DNA from: Luscinia megarhynchos
Taxonomy: Eukaryota; Chordata; Aves; Passeriformes; Turdidae
DNA length: 64,000 nt
Direction: 5' to 3'
NCBI GenBank assembly: GCA_034336665.1
Contig: CM067569.1
Coordinates: forward strand, 24,401,320-24,465,319
The notes beneath the pieces were generated by a model. That model had not been told where the DNA came from. It made no database searches and worked only from the letters and a program-made list of their open reading frames with translations. Below, in pieces: positions 12,421-24,538 of this stretch (the first letter of the stretch is position 1; the number at the start of each line of letters is the position of its first letter). A program made the translations under genes and the position numbers.

Positions 12421-15400
12421 CCAGCTCCATGCACAGCCCAGCTATCCAGGCAAGCTGGAAGTGGCCTGGGCTCCCCAAAGCTGTGGTTTTTTACACTTAT
12501 ATTTGTTTGAACAGATTACAATGGAATGCAATAAAAAGCTTTGGATCATGTAAATACAGCAAGTGGGGCAAGGAAAGGAAAGGAGGAGTGAGGAGGAAGG
12601 GGTCCTGGATGTTTCTTTCCCTGTAGAATTTCATCTGAGGCAGGCAAAGCAGGAGCATTGGAAAACACAGTATCTTTAGATCTTGTGAGCTCATAGGGCT
12701 TTTATCTTTATATGCTCTTTTTGAAGAGTGCAGGAGCATCTTCCTTGGGCAGTACAATGTCTGGCAGTCCTGTGGGAGGTGACAGCTGTCTGTGGTGCTT
12801 GGACAGTACCATTGGACCTCCTGAGGAGCTATCTGAGCCCCTCTCAGTTTTGGCAGGGCTTTAAAACTGGTTTGGCTCGGTAACACCACATGCAAAAATA
12901 GCACCACTCATGGTAGTCTGGCAATCTGTGTGATTTTTAGCAGGATCTTGGTCCAAATATTTTTTGTCCTGCAGGTTTCCTGAGTGTTGACTGGATAAGC
13001 ATCAGTCTATGACCACTCTTAGGCTGGTGTTAAAATATTTAATGTATCTCCTTCCTGGTATTGTTCCTCATACTCATTTGAGTTATCTTTTTTCAAACTA
13101 TTGCAAGAAAAGATGAGAGGCCAGTAAGGCATCCTGCTTAATCCTAAAGTTCATTGTTCAGGATAGACAGTGTTTTGACCATTGAAAATAAACCCCTGCA
13201 AACTAGAACAGATTTCCTTGGTCTTTACCTGCCCCCTAGCAGTCAAAAAATCAAGTTATTTGAATATCTGAAAATGATCCTATAGAGATGCTGTCTTAGA
13301 GTTCAAAGCATAATCATCCTCAGTGACTTCTATGACCTAACTTCAAGTTAGGTTGTAAGCTCAGTTGCAAAGCAAAACAACCTCAGTAACAGAGATTCTG
13401 TGGCTGGAATTTAGCTGACATTTTTGATGAGGCATAAAACAACCTCAGTGTTTATTAAGCCCTCAGGGTTGGTTTGCATAAGTTAACATTTTTATGAAAT
13501 AAAAAATCAAATTGGCTATGAAAATTGGAGTGGCAGTGTTTTTCTGGGTGTTTTAGCTTGAATCACTATGGAGCATACTGCAATTCTTAAGAATTCTTGT
13601 TTTGAGAATAAATTTGATTATGCCTGCTGAGAACTTACATAAATCCTAATTTTCTTATTAATAGGTCCTGAGAGGGGAACTGCAAAAGGTAACAGTGAGT
13701 GTACCCTCAGTCTTAGCCTGTGTTTCAATATGAGGTGCTGATGTTGTAGGCTGTGATTTTTGAAGTGAGACATTATCTGTGTGTTGTCTGTGCTTTGAAG
13801 AGAGGGGACTGGGGAGCAGAAGAACAATGTTTGTGAATAGTTGGCTGCTGTTTTCTGAATGACTTTGTCCTTTGCCTGTGTCCTTTTTTAAGCAGAATCA
13901 CCCAGTGCATTCTCTGTGTTCAAAGGGAGCCTGTTCATGGAGGATTTCTGCAAGCTCTCTCTGCCATCCTCTATGCCACACACTAAAAAGCAATGAACAG
14001 TCATTGAAACAGTTTTCCCTTCAGCACACTGTAAAAAATATGGCAATTTCCATTCCAGACCACCTTTGCTGAGGCCACTCACCCCCTTTACAGCACATTC
14101 CTTGAGGTTCCTCCTGAGTTGCTCTCAGGCTCCTGGAACAGTTCAGTCTCTCCAAGGCACTTGCTGCATATTTTTGCATATTGTGTTATGTTTGACTATA
14201 GTGAGGTGCTGGTCTGATAGCCATGGAGAACTAAACAAAATAGTGTGGGTTTTCTCTAGCATTATCCTCCTGGGGTTGTTTCTGTAATCAGAGAGTAGTT
14301 TTTTCCACTGCAGGGAAATGAAGCCAGAAGGAATATTTCTGCCTAGTGCTTTTCAGTAGGACTACCTGTCCTGAGATTTTTGGTCATCTTGGTTAATTAC
14401 CTCAGATGGCTTTTAGAATTTATAAATACTCAGAAGGAAGCTGCAGGGTAAGAAAACTGGCAACCAAAGTACAAAAAATCTGGGGATGTGACAATACCCA
14501 TTAAACTGTAAAGCAGATTTTTCAGAAGACAGAAGATGTGAGAGCAGGAAGAAAGAATATGATGCAAACACATTTGTGTTCTGAGAAGTTAGTAACTGAT
14601 TACCATCAGAGAAAGCATTCTTTAGCACATGCATCTTGGAAATGGCCATATATGAGAACACAATGAGATCATATGAATGTAGGTTTGCACAAAATCCAGC
14701 TGTTGAGATGTTCCCAAGATACTGGCAGCCAAAAAAAGCATACCAGTGAACAGGGATGTGAATTTATGCCAGCAGGCAGTTTGGTGAAAGGGAGAGCAAA
14801 CATAAAGATTAAGTCTATTTTAGGAGGTGCTTTTTTGTTTGTTTTTGGTACAGTCTTTCTGTATCTCTTTCTTGGATTAGTTGAATGCTTGGCAAAAGCA
14901 ATAAATAACTGCACAGTGATCCCACAGGGTGCCTAGGGAAAAGTAATGGACTAAATAAAAGGATATATGTTGACAGAAGACATATGTGCCATGTGAAAAA
15001 ATCACATTGTTATTGGGCATGAAATCCTGCAGCATGGGCTGATAAAGGACACAGCTGAGCAAACTCCTGGGAAAAACATTACTTTATGTGAAACACAGAG
15101 AAAATTAAGAGATTACTTCAGGAGACAAAAATATGGTAGGAAACTAATCCTTGTAGGGAGAGGAAAGTGCCTTACCCTGAAGAGAAGGAAATGAAGGAGT
15201 ATAATCACCACGCTGGGTTTAACACTAGTGGATGATGAAATCAAGCCTGCCTACCTGCCCCTGAGAGAAGATTTGTCTCCATTGGAGACTCTGGAGGTAC
15301 CTTAGGCTCTCGTCACAGGCTTAACTTCTGTCAGCTGCTCATGACCAGGAGTTCTTGCTACTTGGAGACTGTTGAGTACCCAGTGGGAATTGAGACTTGT

Positions 15401-18400
15401 TACATGTTCCATTTGGAAGAGGTCACTTACTTTCACTCCCTTAATTCATTTGGTTTCTGACTGCTGGGTTGGAGCAGCTGTTGAACAGATGCAGAGGCAG
15501 ATTTTATTACCTGGAGAAGCTGATTTGGGCAGAGCAGGCATGCAGCTTTTGGGCTGCTTCTCAGGGAAGCAGAAGTTTGGTCTGCCACAGTGCTTCTGTT
15601 TGGTGAGCAGATGAAGGGCCTCTTGCAGTGGTGGTTTCTTAGAATGAAGTAGACATTGGCATTTTAGGCTCTGGACAGTAGTGGTTCTCAGCACCCATCC
15701 CTGGCAGTCTCCATGGTGCCTCTGTTGGAGTTACAGGTGTTGTGGCTGCAGCCTTGAATGAGAGATCACCTTCATGTTCTGTGCCAGTGCAAGCCCCTCT
15801 CTGGGCTGTTGTATATCAACTTGTACCCCTGTTTATTACCTCCATTTGTAGGGGACATCAAAAAGTTCTGCTGTTGTCACAGAGGTATAATCTCTGCTGC
15901 AGTTAAAAACCCGTATCACACAGCTCACAGTGGGAAGTGCTGTGAAGATCAGCTCTGTCTCTGCCCTCCCTGGAGAAGTTAACAAGCTTGTGTGTCATGG
16001 AGCAGACAGCTCTGATCCAGCCTTCTTCAAAACAATACATTTTGTGCTACGCCTAAAGCCAGCAGTGAGTCAGCTGCAGGAATTGACTCTCTGGTGTCAT
16101 CTTGGTGCCAGCACACTAGGCTGGATTCTGTTTGCCAGCATTAGGTAAGCATCCCATGGCTTCAGGCTGTTTTCAGTCCGTGGCCTCAGCTTCCTGAGCA
16201 ATGATCCGCAGGGAAACTGAATCAGAAAGCTGAGGGGAAAGGTGGGTCACATGGAATATTACTGAATTATGTTGTTTGTTTTGTATTTTTAACCAGCTGT
16301 TACGTCCTTTCATTTCAGACATTTTATGAAGCCTTCCATGCCTCAGGAATCCTATGAAATATGATATGCATGTGCACACCCATTTTAGTGAAAGGAAACC
16401 TTTGTCCTTAGAAAGTTGGGTTAACTTTATTCCCAGCAAAATTAGTGATTCAGGTGCAGACTCTTGACTCCCAGTCTTGCACTGCACGCATGGTGATCTG
16501 ATATTTGCTATATTTTCTATTGCAGAAGATTTGCTGTTGTAACTATATGTGCACCATTTGCGTCACATAAAAATGGGAAATAGATCTGTGAGTCTGTGGT
16601 GGGTAATATTGGGGAGAATAATACAGGGGAAGTACTTGATTATCCCCAAATTAGAATTACTCAGCTAATGGCCTTAGCAGATCAGTATTGCAAACCACAC
16701 CAATTAAACGAGATAATTGCTTGAAACTGAAGCCACAGTTTCATTCCATGAAGGACCTGCTAAGCTCTGAGAAGCTGTTCATGTGTTGAGTAGCACCCTG
16801 CTGAACGTGAGTCATGGCAAACAGCAGTACAGCAAAGGTCTGTTACCTAACAGCTCTGGACCTTTCTCCATCAGGGAAGGCATCAGCCACGCATGTGAAG
16901 CCTTTGCATATAGGTGATGTTAGCCATGTGAGTGGATACCTAACAAAACAGAGAAACAGCTGGAAATAAATCCCATTTTTGTTTGCTGCTCAGCGTGGGC
17001 TCCTTTCCTCTTAATTACCACAAGGTCATGGGGAATTGCAAGGGGAAGAATGATGTGCCAGAAAAAGAAGCCAAGCTAATCACTCCACTGCTATTTCTCT
17101 GAAAATTTACAGTATGCGTATAATTTTAAAGCCAACCCAGTAAAAATCCCTGGTTAAAATTCCTTTTAAAATACGTATGTGAGTGAATATACAAGACTGT
17201 AGCAGGATGATAGTAGTTTCTTTGTTATTACAGATCCCTTACGTCTTTAGCAGCAATTTTTCTTCAAACATGCTTCCAATACATGTTTCCAGGCAGAGAC
17301 TGAGCAAGAATGTGTATGAATTTTTTTTTCATCCTGCTGCCTGTGTAGTTAATCACATGATGGATCCTGTCCAACAAGGTTCCCCAACAGTACAGCTAGT
17401 TATTACTGTGTGGTACTGGCTTCTCACCTCTTTAATTCCAGCTGAAAAACTGCATTAAAAGACAACTTAAACACTTTCATAATGCCACTACTTAATAGGA
17501 GAACTTATGGTAGTTGCCATAGGGAAATAGTATAACCATAAGAAGGAAGGGAAGGGCCCACTTTTAGTACAAAAAAAAAATTGTATTAAAAGTTGATCCG
17601 AGGCATGAAAAACCTCGTGAGCATATGAACAAATGAACAGATTAGCACACTCCACAAACTTTAGAAGAGGCAGGGGACATTAACTCCAGTTGTTGGAAAA
17701 CAGATGTGAACTCAACTATTGTCCTCCGCCCCTTTTCTAAAATTTTTTTCTAATGAGTTTGTTAAAGTGCAATTGGTTCCATATGTACTTAGGAGGGAGC
17801 CTGATGGTGCCTGATGATACTTGCTAGTTTGCTGTGCCTGCATGCACAGCTTAGGTAGTGTTAAGGATGAAAGAAGTAGGAGCAAGAATTACCACCTGAA
17901 GCAGCATCCATTAGGAAATCAGGATAGCATGGATGCCATTTCCAATGTCAGATTTTAGGAAACCCTTCCTTGTCTTAAGAGACCAGTTGGCTCAAAGTAA
18001 GTTAAAAGATCTGTTACATTATTCTATCCAAATGCAGTAAAATGCCTTAGATTATCTGTCCCAAATGTCCTTTAGTTCAGACCCACCACTGGAACTCTTT
18101 GTAAGAATAACAGAAATATTATGTCTTAATGCAGATGTTAATCTACGTCATTCTGTAATTTTTATTTCTGTAGGTACTATCTGTTTTTATGTTTTAGAAT
18201 ACCACTTTTTGCCATCTACACAAAAATGAAAGGATTACTTTGTAACGTCTCCTCTCATTAACACTGAGAAAAGAGGAAATACAAGATTAGAGGATAAAAA
18301 AGTCGAAGGGAAATGGAGGGCTCATTGCATGTGTTCAAGGAATAAGAAGCATCAAAGGTGAGGGCAGGAGCCAATTGAATCATCAAGATGCTATAAATAA

Positions 18401-18460
18401 TTCTGAAGTAATCTCTTTATCATTAAAAAAAGTGACTTAGGAGAAGCTGACGGGGCAAAA
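12421..18460. other. Intergenic region without recognisable genes
   Basis: Only short ORFs occur, on both strands, with no conserved motif, splice pairing or codon pattern that I recognise. No clear transposon family is visible. Composition is moderately AT-rich. Confidence 0.5.
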
Positions 18461-18479
18461 GGCTATGGTTTGAATTTAG

Positions 18480-18960
18480 AAGAAATTACAGCAGCGCAGG
18501 GTGCAGGGGGTGTTCTGCTGGGGCCCCGGGGAGGGATGGATGCGCACTTAGACGGGATTGCTGGGAGGAGAGCGTGGGAGCAGCGGAGGCGCGGCAGGGC
18601 GGCGAGCGGGCTGCAAACGCGGGTGGATGGAGCCGGGCGCTGCCCACGGGTGGCACAAAGGTGACCTGCGTGTGGCCACCAGGTCACCGCGGGCCAGTTC
18701 CTCGCCTGCCCCACCTTGGGCCCCTTCTCCTGGCGCCTCGCAGCGCAGCCCAGGTGAGCTGGTGGCAGCACAGCGTGAATGCAACCGAGAGTTCAGCGAT
18801 TTAATTAGCGCAGCGGGAGCGGGGGAAGCGGATTTGGCTCGGGGAGCGTCTCGGAGCGAGGAACAGCCCGGCTGCTCCTGCCTGACCTTGGCGAGCTGCG
18901 GGCAGGAGCGGCGCTGGCCGGGCTGTGCGCGCCCAGACATCCTCCGAGGCGTTCCGAGCC
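18480..18960. promoter_or_regulatory. CpG island, orphan candidate promoter
   Basis: This stretch is sharply GC-rich and dense in CpG against AT-rich surroundings, which is typical of a vertebrate promoter island. No coding exon is identifiable in it. A strong donor-like site, GCCCAG|GTGAGC, sits at 18753/18754 on the plus strand, so a non-coding first exon transcribed rightward toward the dehydratase-like gene (coding start 13.9 kb away) is possible. It abuts the minisatellite at 18936. Open frames here on both strands reflect the low stop-codon density of GC-rich DNA. Confidence 0.5.
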
Positions 18961-19626
18961 CCAGAGCATCCCGGGGTGATTGTGTGTGACATCCTCCGAG
19001 GCGTTCCGAGCCCCAGAGCATCCCGGGGTGACTGTGTGTGACATCCTCCGAGGCGCTCCGAGCCCCAGAGCATCCCGGGGTGACTGTGTGTGACATCCTC
19101 CGAGCCCCAGAGCATCCCGGGGTGATCGTGTGTAACATCCTCCGAGGCGCTCCGAGCCCCAGAGCATCCCGGGGTGATTGTGTGTGACATCCTCCGAGGC
19201 GCTCCGAGCCCCAGAGCATCCCGGGGTGACTGTGTGTAACATCCTCCGAGCCCCAGAGCATCCCGGGGTGATCGTGTGTAACATCCTCCGAGGCGCTCCG
19301 AGCCCCAGAGCATCCCGGGGTGATTGTGTGTGACATCCTCCGAGGCGTTCCGAGCCCCAGAGCATCCCGGGGTGATTGTGTGTGACATCCTCCGAGGCGT
19401 TCCGAGCCCCAGAGCATCCCGGGGTGACTGTGTGTAACATCCTCCGAGGCGCTCCGAGCCCCAGAGCATCCCGGGGTGATCGTGTGTGACATCCTCCGAG
19501 GCGCTCCGAGCCCCAGAGCATCCCGGGGTGATCGTGTGTAACATCCTCCGAGGCGCTCCGAGCCCCAAAGCATCCCGGGGTGATTGTGTGTAACATCCTC
19601 CGAGGCGCTCCGAGCCCCAGAGCATC
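18936..19626. repeat. GC-rich minisatellite, 52-bp unit, 14 copies
   Basis: The unit begins GACATCCTCCGAGGCG and continues YTCCGAGCCCCAGAGCATCC, CGGGGTGAYYGTGTGT. There are 14 copies starting at about 18936, the last partial. Two copies (starting near 19093 and 19230) lack the 10 bp GAGGCGCTCC and are 42 bp long. Variation is confined to a few positions: T/C in GCGYTCC, AT/AC/ATC before GTGTGT, and GAC/AAC at the unit start. This is recent tandem amplification. Each unit carries four CpGs. Because 52 is not a multiple of 3 and the minus strand of the unit has no stops, all three minus frames stay open throughout. Confidence 0.95.
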
Positions 19627-22600
19627 GCCGAGTGTGAGATGTTACACAGTGATTCGTGTCATTGTGAAAATACACCATGGGGGTAAATATAAACAAGAAT
19701 ATTGAATCCGAAGTAAAGCGTGGGCGTGAGACACAGGAATATTTAATGATTTCATTATATTTGATTAAATCGCTTTGTTGTAAATTGTTAATTTTTTTTG
19801 TTTTATTGTTTTTCACTATAATCATGAATTTTATGCACTTCTATGTATAAGGAAAAGGCGAGCTTGTTTGGGCATGAGCAGGCTTGTCCCTGCTGTTACC
19901 TGCTTGCTAGGAGTGACCTGAGGACATGTTCAAGCCTTGTTCAGACCTGGTGGGTGCTTCTAGCCATTGCTGCTCGGGCCCTAGCCAACATGCTTGGGCT
20001 TGCTCAGACGTGTACCCCAGCACAGTGGGCATGTCCCAGCCCTCCAAGAAACTGCCTGTAAAAGGGGCAGTGGCCAGGGGCAGAGCACAGTCCCCCCACG
20101 TCACCAGCGCTGCTTGCCTGTTCCTTGTCAACAAACTAATGAATTGCCTTATTGATTGACCTACCCGATTGTGGTAATTTATCACATGGACTAATTACAT
20201 ATAGGCTGTGGCAAAGCGGAATCCAGGGATCCTGGGAGCCAGGTCTGTTAAAAAACTCCAAAATTAATTGTATTTCAGCCATGTTCACTTGCTGTTTGAG
20301 CACCTGGTGATCTCCGTTAGTGAGATAAAAGTGTTTCAGGAGTCTTTTGAAATTATGTGGTGCCACTGTGATGGTCTGATGTGTCTGCAAAAAGCAGAAG
20401 TGACGTGGCTGATCACAGTTGCTGTTCTCTGCACAATCAAATGTGGATTTTCAGCGATTCCCTGTGTGGGCTTCAGCCAGTGCACTTCCACTCTGTGTGA
20501 ACCCAGCTGCATGGCCAGTGCTTTAGACCCAGATGGACAAAAACCCTGGAGCCAGCGGTAACAGAGGGGTCTCATGTCATCCAGAGATAACTGGATACAG
20601 TCTTGGTTCATTAATATGGTTTTGTGGGGTGGCTTAGAATGGAATACTGGGCATTTTCAAGCATCTGCAATGCTAATCTGCTGCCTCGGCATGTATTGGA
20701 AATGTTATCCTACCACTTGAAACTGAGATAAGCAGGATGTTGCAGTTAAATATCCCAAATGACAGCACAAATTATTTTGCTGGTTCTTATCAGTTATTTA
20801 GTCTCAGTAGAAGAGAATGTACATTTTTTTTGTAAAAGCCAGGCACAAGCTTTGTCCCACCAGTTTTTCCTCATCTGACGCTTTTGCTTCAGCATCTTAC
20901 TATTAAACCTCTTATGGATATAGATACTATTCTGAGGAGATAATTCTTGGACTCTAATGTAAATTTTTGCTCCTTGCCTTGAGAAATATCTCATCCTTTT
21001 TGCAAAACGTTTACATAAAACAGTCTGTCCCACATAAACAGATACAGTCTGTCCCATAACTTTAGATAAAGCACATCCAGGCTTCCCTGTTGCCTCTTGC
21101 TCCAGAAAATATGTTCTTTGAATGGATGCCTGCCCTTTCTTTCAGGCTCTGTGAAATGCAGCTTGGGGAAGCTACTTCTGTTTCCACTGATTTCAACCTA
21201 CCTTGTCAGCCTTTTCTGAGATCCTTAAAGATAGCAAATGGGAATGTGACATTTTACTGCTGTGGGTCAGCTGCCATCTGACAAATACAAAAAAATAAAA
21301 ATATAAACACTGGGGGCTGAAACTCTAGTCTGCTCTATGAATCCTGATTTATGAAGAATCTGAGATGGGAGTTAAATTAGTATCTTTAATTAGAAGGAAG
21401 TTGGAAACTTTTTGGTGCCTATATTCTTTTTTTCTTTTTTTTTCCTTTTTTTTAATTTTTAGTTGGCAATTCTTTATGGGTTGTCTGTATTTCTTTATCC
21501 ATACTGATTATCAGTGGTTTACCACCACATTTGCATCAATATGTTGCATAATCCTCAATTATCATTTTGGTTTTCTGAGTTGCTCTTCTCTGAGAAACTT
21601 TTATTATTTTTCTTGGCTTAACTGCAGACTGTCTCCACCCTCTTTCCTTCTGCAAGTGATCAAATTCTGTAAAGAATTCTCTGCTTTGGATAGACTATCA
21701 CTTCCCACCCATGCTGTTCTCACTGAGGTTGGAAATGTTATTAATTTTATTTAGTGTAGGGAAAAGCTTGGCTAACCCTTCAAAACAATCTTTCAAGTCC
21801 TGTAATTCAATAAAGCCCTTATTTACAATGGCCATAGCTATTTTTCTCAGTGCTGTCCAAGCTGAGTTCTCTCTGGTTACAAGAGAATGAAGCATTGTTT
21901 TCCATTCTGACAGCAAAATGGTTCTACTTTATTTTTTAGTTCAGGAAAAGTGCAGCATAACCTTGTTTAAAATGTTCTTAGAAAAAGAAGCAGCTGTTAC
22001 TCTCCACATTATGCTATTTTTAATGGGTTTTGCTCCAAGGACTGAGGGAGAAAGGCTGGCAGTTATATATGACCTGGTGAGTGTAAAACTGTTATTCTGG
22101 GACTTGGATTTTCCAGTTCTTTCCAGTCCTAATCATTACTTTTTCTTACACACCAGCACACAAGGACCAAATTTCAGTTCTGTCTGTTAGTTAAACTGTG
22201 TGGTTTATTTCTTTCTTTAGACTCAAAATCATCTAAGCACAAGATAATATTTTATTATGATGTGGCTAAAACCACTTCCCAATAACTGCCATTTCAGATG
22301 CTCTCAGTGCCTCTGACCAAGTCAAGTTTTACTGAGGTCTCAGCCTAAAGCTGGGCACATTAGAACGATGATTTCCTTGCACAAACACACAAGGTGTGAG
22401 TGGTGGCAGCATGGAAGTTGTGAATGAAACCTTTGGAAAGCTGTACAGCACTGGGGCATTGGCTTCCTTCCCTTAGGACCCACCAAAGAGCTGCTGGGAG
22501 GGAAGAAACTCTGGATTTGAAAAGAAATGTCAGCTGGGGTGACCTATAACTTTGTGTTGTCCTTGACAGTTTCACAGCAATTGTGTTAAATATCACTTGA

Positions 22601-23170
22601 CTGCACCAGCAATGCAATTATATCTTACTTATCCCTTCCTTCCATCCATATAAAACAAAAAAAATCAAAGCTGAAAGCTAGTTTTTCCTTCCTGTGGTAA
22701 TTGTGGTGTTTTTAAAGCACTGTGAGCAGATTTGGAAGTGGCAAGGATTTTGAAAGAATGTTTGACATGGACTGAAATCTGCAGCAGAAACTCCCAAAGA
22801 TCCTTTTTCTATAGTTGGCTGCTTGGTGAATTTTTTTCCAGCTTCTTGACCACATGGTCCCAGAAGTCCTTTTACCCATGCAGCGTGGCCTACATGGGTC
22901 ACTCACAGATCAGAGCCCTGTTTGTGAGGAACTGAATTCATGTCAAGACCTGAGTGCATCAGTCTGGCCCCCCAGATACCCGAAAGCCAAAGGAATTGCC
23001 ATTTTCACTGCTGTAAAGCTCCATTTCCTGCCCACCATTGCAGTTCAGATGGGCTGGGAGCAAAGTAATAACTCCCCTTGCCCTCCCTCTGACCTTCAAG
23101 GCACCAGTGAAGTTGACCTGAGCATGACTTGGCTGCAGGGCTGCAAGTGCTGGCAGCAGCTGAGTGTGTT

Positions 23171-23193
23171 CTCATCTCATCTCATCTCATCTC
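23171..23193. repeat. (TCTCA)n pentanucleotide microsatellite
   Basis: Four consecutive copies of TCTCA occur within ctcatctcatctcatctc. Confidence 0.85.
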
Positions 23194-23763
23194 TCCTGGC
23201 AGTGCTGCTGAGCTGTGGCCACTTGTAGCACATGGCACCACCACAGCCTGCACATCCACCACCTGGAAAAGGAAGAATAAAAGGGGTTTGTGTGTGAGAA
23301 ACTGGAAAAATGGTGAATCTGGAGCTTCACCAGTAATGATGAAGTCAAGAGAACATGGGACTGCCTACCACAGCCCAGCTCAGACTTTCCAGAGATCCCA
23401 GAAGACTATTTGATCATTTATTCTGACTCTCCCATATAAATCAGATTATAGTATTTCTCATTGTGTCCTTTGGGGAGAATTAGGTCACAGCTTGGGTTAG
23501 ATTTTATGACATATCTGTTCTCTGTCTTGGAGATTAGGATTTTGTGTGCTCTCAGTAGAAAGCAGAGGGTACTGAGGGACCACTCATGGAAATGCATACC
23601 TGGTCCATCTGCAGGCAGTCTGAGACTGCACTCCATCAGGAATGTATTTGAGAGGAGAGGTACCACGAAAGGACCTCTGCCCCATCCCCACTGCACATTC
23701 ATTCTGCATCTGGAAGCACGACTCTGCCTTTGCCAGTGCTCTTTAAGGGCAAAGAAAGGCAGA

Positions 23764-23871
23764 CTTAGGTGAAGTTTATATAGATACACACACATATATT
23801 TCTATATAGATACATAAACCCCTATATATATATGTAAATATAAAAGTAGATATAATAGGTATTTATATAGA
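23764..23871. repeat. AT-rich TATA/GATA simple-sequence tract
   Basis: About 108 bp is dominated by tatagata, cacacata and tatatatata motifs with interruptions. Confidence 0.7.
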
Positions 23872-24243
23872 TATCGCTAGCTGTTGCTACAGTCCTTCCC
23901 CTAGATGGTCTTTTCTCTTTTTTTATGATAGATACCTGTATTTTTCTGCTACAGGGACTTATGCCAAGAGCAGACCTGAACAAACTGAGCTGTCTCCTTG
24001 TTGCCTCAGTCACGAGGACCAGTGTCCCTTGGAGCTTCCCCTAAAGGGTCCCTGCAGAGGCTCAGCCCCCCCAAACCTGGGATCCCCTTGTGCTGCTCAG
24101 TCCTGGCCCTGCAGCCCCTCGGGATCCTGCTCCACAGCTAAGCAGCAACCAAAGCTTCAAGTGTCCTGCTAACAGAGCGTCACCCAGGCATAATCCAGGC
24201 CCTGACTCAAATTGACAAGGACAGGTTGGGCTCTGAAATAATC

Positions 24244-24256
24244 TCTTTAAATAGCA
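24244..24256 (+). promoter_or_regulatory. TATA/MEF2-like box upstream of a micro-ORF
   Basis: The plus strand reads CTTTAAATAG, close to a TATA element and also to the MEF2 consensus YTAWWWWTAR. It is about 165 bp before the ATG at 24416. The distance would suit a start site near 24280 and a short 5' UTR. This is motif recognition only. Confidence 0.3.
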
Positions 24257-24415
24257 GCAGCCATCTCTTTCTAGGGCGCTTCCCCCCAGCAGCCTGAGAG
24301 CTGCTGACAGCACAGTGCCTGCCATTTCCCAGCAGCAGTGCAGGGCTCACACCTCTCACAGGGGAGTGTGTCCCTGCCAGCAGCCTCCCAGCTTTGCTCT
24401 GCACCTGGAGTTACA

Positions 24416-24538
24416 ATGAATTTTGCAGCACAGTTTATCTACTTCAGGGTCTTAAAAAACAGAAGTCCCAGGGAGCGCTACAGGGAAGACGAAGACTACG
24501 ATCCTTTCTGGCAAAGGTTGGAGAATGTTGCTGTCTGA
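24416..24538 (+). CDS. Candidate 40-residue microprotein ORF (unrecognised)
   Basis: The ATG has A at -3 (ttacaATGaa). The ORF encodes MNFAAQFIYFRVLKNRSPRE, then RYREDEDYDPFWQRLENVAV, and stops at TGA. The composition is unlike chance ORFs in this DNA: a short aromatic/hydrophobic N-terminal segment is followed by a dense charged block with paired Arg, Glu and Asp residues and a DPFW motif. I do not recognise the family and assign no function. An alternative is a coding exon starting at the acceptor-like CTACTTCAG|GGTC at about 24445-24446, in the same frame. A TATA/MEF2-like box sits about 165 bp upstream. It could still be a chance ORF, since 40 codons is short. Confidence 0.35.
   Translation: MNFAAQFIYFRVLKNRSPRERYREDEDYDPFWQRLENVAV

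Larger units (their letters stand above)
19627..24230. other. Intergenic region without recognisable genes
   Basis: Positions 19843-20160 are compositionally distinct and have an LTR-like arrangement (CTGTAAAAGG box, then a CTTGTCAACAAACTAATGAATTGCC segment), but I cannot assign a family. A pentamer TCTCA repeat lies at 23171-23193 and an AT-rich TATA/GATA microsatellite at 23764-23871. ORFs are short and unconvincing. Confidence 0.45.

Noticed and set aside
18548..19825. A 425-codon minus-strand open frame (and 274- and 263-codon frames in the other minus frames) looking like a repetitive protein
   Set aside because: The frames are produced by the 52-bp minisatellite, whose minus strand has no stop codon in any frame. 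All three frames are open with the same repeated motifs, so there is no coding selection to infer.
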